The notes under the pieces were generated by a model, which worked only from the letters and a program-made list of their open reading frames with translations, made no database searches and was not told the DNA's origin. Positions 61,163 to 64,000 of a DNA stretch of 64,000 nucleotides are shown here, piece after piece; the first letter of the stretch is position 1; every line of letters starts with the position of its first letter. This DNA comes from Xanthomonas phaseoli pv. phaseoli (GTDB lineage Bacteria > Pseudomonadota > Gammaproteobacteria > Xanthomonadales > Xanthomonadaceae), in contig CP094243.1 in the NCBI GenBank assembly GCA_022749655.1, positions 3,596,001 to 3,660,000 on the forward strand. The letters are read 5' to 3'. The position numbers and the translations under genes are program-made.

Positions 61163-61636
61163 TCACGCAGGCCAATGCGCAGTGTCGTGATCCGGATGCT
61201 GCCGCGACACCACGCTGGCCAAAAAAGCCTCCGCGGCGGCATCGTCCTCGGGTGGACGCGTGGGCAGCTGCGCCAGGCCATCGACGAAGGGCAGCTTGCG
61301 ATCCAAACCATATTGGATATGCGGCGGCAGCCGCTCCGGCATATCGAAGGCACCTGCCGCAACTGCCACGCCGTCGGGTGCCTCATACGTCAATGGCGTG
61401 CCGCAGTCGGCGCAAAAACCGCGCTGCACGACGTTCGACGATGCGAAGCGCCTGGGCTCGCCACGGGTCCAGCGAAACTCGGTGCCTCGTACTGACACCA
61501 GCGGCGCGTAATACGCGCCGAATGCCTTCTGGCACATGCGGCAATGACAGATCGAAGCGTCCACCAACGCACCACGCACGTGAAACCGCACCGCCCCGCA
61601 CTGGCAGCCACCGCTATATTCGCTTGAAGTGTCCAT
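61163..61636 (-). CDS. GFA family protein (glutathione-dependent formaldehyde-activating-like)
   Basis: A 157-aa zinc protein of the Gfa/CENP-V family. The zinc cysteines are CQCGAVRF, CHCRMCQKAFG and FCADCGTPL. Gfa was described as S-hydroxymethylglutathione synthase, but most members have no proven activity. It sits between rnr and rlmB on the same strand, an insertion into an otherwise conserved pair. Confidence 0.9.
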   Translation of the reverse strand: MDTSSEYSGGCQCGAVRFHVRGALVDASICHCRMCQKAFGAYYAPLVSVRGTEFRWTRGEPRRFASSNVVQRGFCADCGTPLTYEAPDGVAVAAGAFDMPERLPPHIQYGLDRKLPFVDGLAQLPTRPPEDDAAAEAFLASVVSRQHPDHDTAHWPA

Positions 61637-61917
61637 GCCCTGCTCCGCGTCAGTCTATTACGGACACCATTGCAGATCCGCTTCCCTGCAACGGCCCCAC
61701 CTGTTTCGCTAACAGCTAATAACACGACTGCGCTCATCACCAAGCGGACGCGGCCGGTAGTGGGAGGGGACCTGGCCGGAAGCGCCGGCACGCAGCGGTT
61801 CATCAGCGCAGCCTACGCCCACCCGACCACCCGCACTCCATTGTTGGTGGCTGCTCTTGTCACCACCACCTCGCGTGGCGGGCTGCCGTTCGGCGGCCCG
61901 CAGCGGCGTTCTGCATC

Positions 61918-64000
61918 TCAGTACGATTTCTTTTTGCGCTTGGTCGGCTTCTCGCGTGGCGGCAGCGGCGCTTCGGGCGCTGCGCCATTTTCTTCGGCCA
62001 GGCGGAAGTCGATCTTGCGCTCCTCCATGCTGGCCTTGAGCACCAGCACGCGCACCGGGTCGCCAAGGCGGAACTCGCGACCACGGCGCTCGCCGCTGAG
62101 CGTCTTGCGAATCGGATCGAACTGGTAATAGTCCTGCGGCAGCTGCGTGACATGCACCAGTCCGTTGACCTTGGACTGCGTCAACTCCACGAACAAACCA
62201 AATCCTGTCACACCGCTGATCACGCCATCGAACTGGCCACCGACGTGCTTTTCCATCCACGCTGCGCGGTAGCGCTCATCCACTTCGCGCTCGGCTTCAT
62301 CGGCACGCCGTCCACGCTCGGAGCATTGCAGCGCCAGTGCCGCCATCTGCCGCGGCGTGTAGATGAATTTTTCCGGGCTGGCGCCGGTCAGCGCGTGCTT
62401 GATCGCGCGGTGCACCAGCAGGTCAGGATAACGGCGGATCGGCGAGGTAAAATGCGCGTATGCCTCCAACGCCAGACCGAAATGGCCGTTGTTCTCCGGC
62501 GAATACACCGCCAGGCTCTGGCTGCGCAGCAACACCGATTCCAGCAACGCCGCATCCGGGCGGGCGCGCACTTTCTTCAGCAACTTGGTGTAGTCGCCGG
62601 GGCGCACCTTGCTCCATGCCGGCAAGCTCAGCTGGAACTCCTTGAGGAACTCCAGCAGGTCTTCGTACTTGCTCTCCGGCGGGCGCTCATGCACACGGTA
62701 AGGCGCGGGCACATGCACGCTCAGCAGGTAGCGCGCCGCCTCGACATTGGCGGCGATCATGCATTCTTCGATGAGCTTGTGGGCATCGTTGCGCACCAGC
62801 ATGCCGGCCTGGGTGACTTCGCCGGTGTTGTCGAGCACGAAGCGCACTTCGGAGGTTTCGAACTCGATCGCCCCGCGCTGCGTGCGCGCCTTCGACAGCA
62901 CGTGATACAGCTGATGCAGGCGCTGCACCTGCGGCAACAGCGGGCCGATGAAGGCCTTGGTGTCGGCATCGTCCTCGCCCACCGCCTTCCACACCTGGTT
63001 ATAGGTCAGGCGTGCGTGCGAATTCATCACCGCTTCGTAGAAGCGCGAGCCGGTCACTTCGCCATCGCGGCCCACCTGCATATCGCAGACGAAACACATG
63101 CGGTCGACCTTGGGCATCAGCGAGCAGATGCCGTTGGACAGCGTTTCCGGCAGCATCGGCACCACGAAGCCGGGGAAATACACCGAGGTGGCACGCTTTT
63201 GCGCTTCGTCGTCCAGCGGCGTCCCGGGACGCACGTAGTTGGACACATCGGCGATTGCCACCACCAGACGGAAGCCGTCGGCGTTGGACTCGCAATACAC
63301 CGCGTCATCGAAATCCTTGGCGTCTTCGCCATCGATGGTGACCAGTGGCATCTGCCGCAGGTCCACGCGCCCACCGATCATCTGTGGCTCGACCACCAGC
63401 GGCACGGCCGCGGCTTCGTCCAGCACTTCCTGCGGGAATTCGTGCGGCAGTTCGTGGCCGTGGATGGCCATTTCAACCACCAGCGACGGCGTCAGCTTGT
63501 CACCCAGCACCGCGATGATCTTGCCGATCGCCGGGCGGCGCGCGTCCGGCGGCGCGATCAGTTCGCAAACCACCAATTGGCCTTCGCGTGCCTCGCCGAT
63601 ACCGTCCGGGGCGATCTGCACATTGCGCTGGATGCGTTTGTCGTCGGGGTCGACGTAAGCCACACCGTGCTCATAGAAAAAACGCCCCAGCATGCGCGAC
63701 ATGCCACGCTCGAGCACGCGCGCGATGGCGCCTTCGCGACGGCCGCGGCGGTCGATGCCGGTGACATTGGCCAGCGCGCGGTCGCCATGCATGACCTTGC
63801 GCATTTCGAACGGCGGCAGGAACAGGTCATCGCCGCCCTCGTCGGGCTTGAGGAAACCGAAGCCCTCCGGATTGGCGATGACCACACCGGCGATCAGGCT
63901 GGTCTGCTGCACCGGCGCGTAGCCGCCGCGGCGGTTCTGCACCAGTTGCGCTTCGCGCACCATTGCGGCCAGGCGCTTGCCCAACGCATCGATGCGGCCG
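61918..64000 (-). CDS. rnr: Ribonuclease R (5' end outside window)
   Basis: RNase R is a 3'-5' exoribonuclease that degrades structured RNA. About 694 residues of the C-terminal part are present, from within the N-terminal helical region (KRLAAMVREAQLVQNRRGGY). The CSD2/RNB catalytic core has the Mg2+ site TIDGEDAKDFDDAVYCES and FTSPIRRYPDLLVHRAI. An S1 domain (GVISGVTGFGLFVELTQSKV) and a Lys-rich tail (KPTKRKKKSY) follow. The N-terminal portion continues beyond 64000. Confidence 0.96.
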   Translation of the reverse strand, partial: GRIDALGKRLAAMVREAQLVQNRRGGYAPVQQTSLIAGVVIANPEGFGFLKPDEGGDDLFLPPFEMRKVMHGDRALANVTGIDRRGRREGAIARVLERGMSRMLGRFFYEHGVAYVDPDDKRIQRNVQIAPDGIGEAREGQLVVCELIAPPDARRPAIGKIIAVLGDKLTPSLVVEMAIHGHELPHEFPQEVLDEAAAVPLVVEPQMIGGRVDLRQMPLVTIDGEDAKDFDDAVYCESNADGFRLVVAIADVSNYVRPGTPLDDEAQKRATSVYFPGFVVPMLPETLSNGICSLMPKVDRMCFVCDMQVGRDGEVTGSRFYEAVMNSHARLTYNQVWKAVGEDDADTKAFIGPLLPQVQRLHQLYHVLSKARTQRGAIEFETSEVRFVLDNTGEVTQAGMLVRNDAHKLIEECMIAANVEAARYLLSVHVPAPYRVHERPPESKYEDLLEFLKEFQLSLPAWSKVRPGDYTKLLKKVRARPDAALLESVLLRSQSLAVYSPENNGHFGLALEAYAHFTSPIRRYPDLLVHRAIKHALTGASPEKFIYTPRQMAALALQCSERGRRADEAEREVDERYRAAWMEKHVGGQFDGVISGVTGFGLFVELTQSKVNGLVHVTQLPQDYYQFDPIRKTLSGERRGREFRLGDPVRVLVLKASMEERKIDFRLAEENGAAPEAPLPPREKPTKRKKKSY

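Overview
The window is a high-GC gammaproteobacterial chromosome segment, almost certainly Xanthomonas. Signs of this are the gene order smc-zipA-(membrane protein)-ligA, the tryptophan-to-quinolinate genes, a duplicated PstS with a phosphate porin, and many intergenic repeats of the GGGAATC type. Species cannot be fixed from sequence reading alone. No tRNA, rRNA, CRISPR array, complete insertion sequence or prophage was seen.

Layout. 1-13.5 kb is housekeeping: ligA (3' end missing), a Tat-exported HisC-like aminotransferase, zipA, smc, the rpsF-rpsR-rplI ribosomal operon, an A-type Fe-S carrier, asnS and a short run of small genes ending in a PaiB-like protein. 13.5-19.8 kb is accessory: an orphan NarL-type response regulator and a tight minus-strand operon of about eight genes. 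That operon holds a GH108 muramidase, two DUF2589 proteins, unrecognised small proteins, a secreted protein with an internal duplication and a membrane protein; it is the best candidate here for an undescribed system. 19.9-26.3 kb carries a beta-carbonic anhydrase and kynurenine-pathway genes (3-hydroxyanthranilate dioxygenase, kynureninase, kynurenine monooxygenase) around a FUSC efflux-type protein. 26.7-32 kb has exonuclease I, DUF2461, DUF2939, a 5'-nucleotidase and NAD kinase. 32-41.5 kb is mostly minus strand: RlmL/K, an ABC-F ATPase, GNAT, a hydrolase, a MOSC protein, an AmpD-like amidase, a DUF1684 lipoprotein, a rhodanese and a DUF1289-Nudix fusion. 41.6-47.3 kb has an atypical FKBP lipid-free periplasmic protein, a crotonase, endonuclease III and a SulP transporter with carbonic anhydrase. 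47.6-55.2 kb is the complete phosphate uptake locus (porin, pstS, pstS, pstC, pstA, pstB, phoU) with Pho-box-like sites. 55.3-64 kb has an RcnB-like protein, RNase T, a large sensor-diguanylate cyclase broken by a stop codon, rlmB, a GFA-family protein and rnr (5' end missing).

Sequence quality matters. Thirteen genes carry a net one- or two-base frameshift and one carries an in-frame stop, although their products are otherwise intact on both sides. They include genes expected to be essential or under strong selection (zipA, pstB, pstC, rlmL). Several breaks lie in A or G runs. Sequencing indels are the simplest explanation; the entries give full gene spans across each break.

Dispersed repeats fall in three groups: two copies of a ~145-bp MITE-like element with matched terminal inverted repeats, four GGGAATC/GGGATTC heptamer arrays, and three copies of a ~50-75 bp intergenic repeat plus two of a second type.
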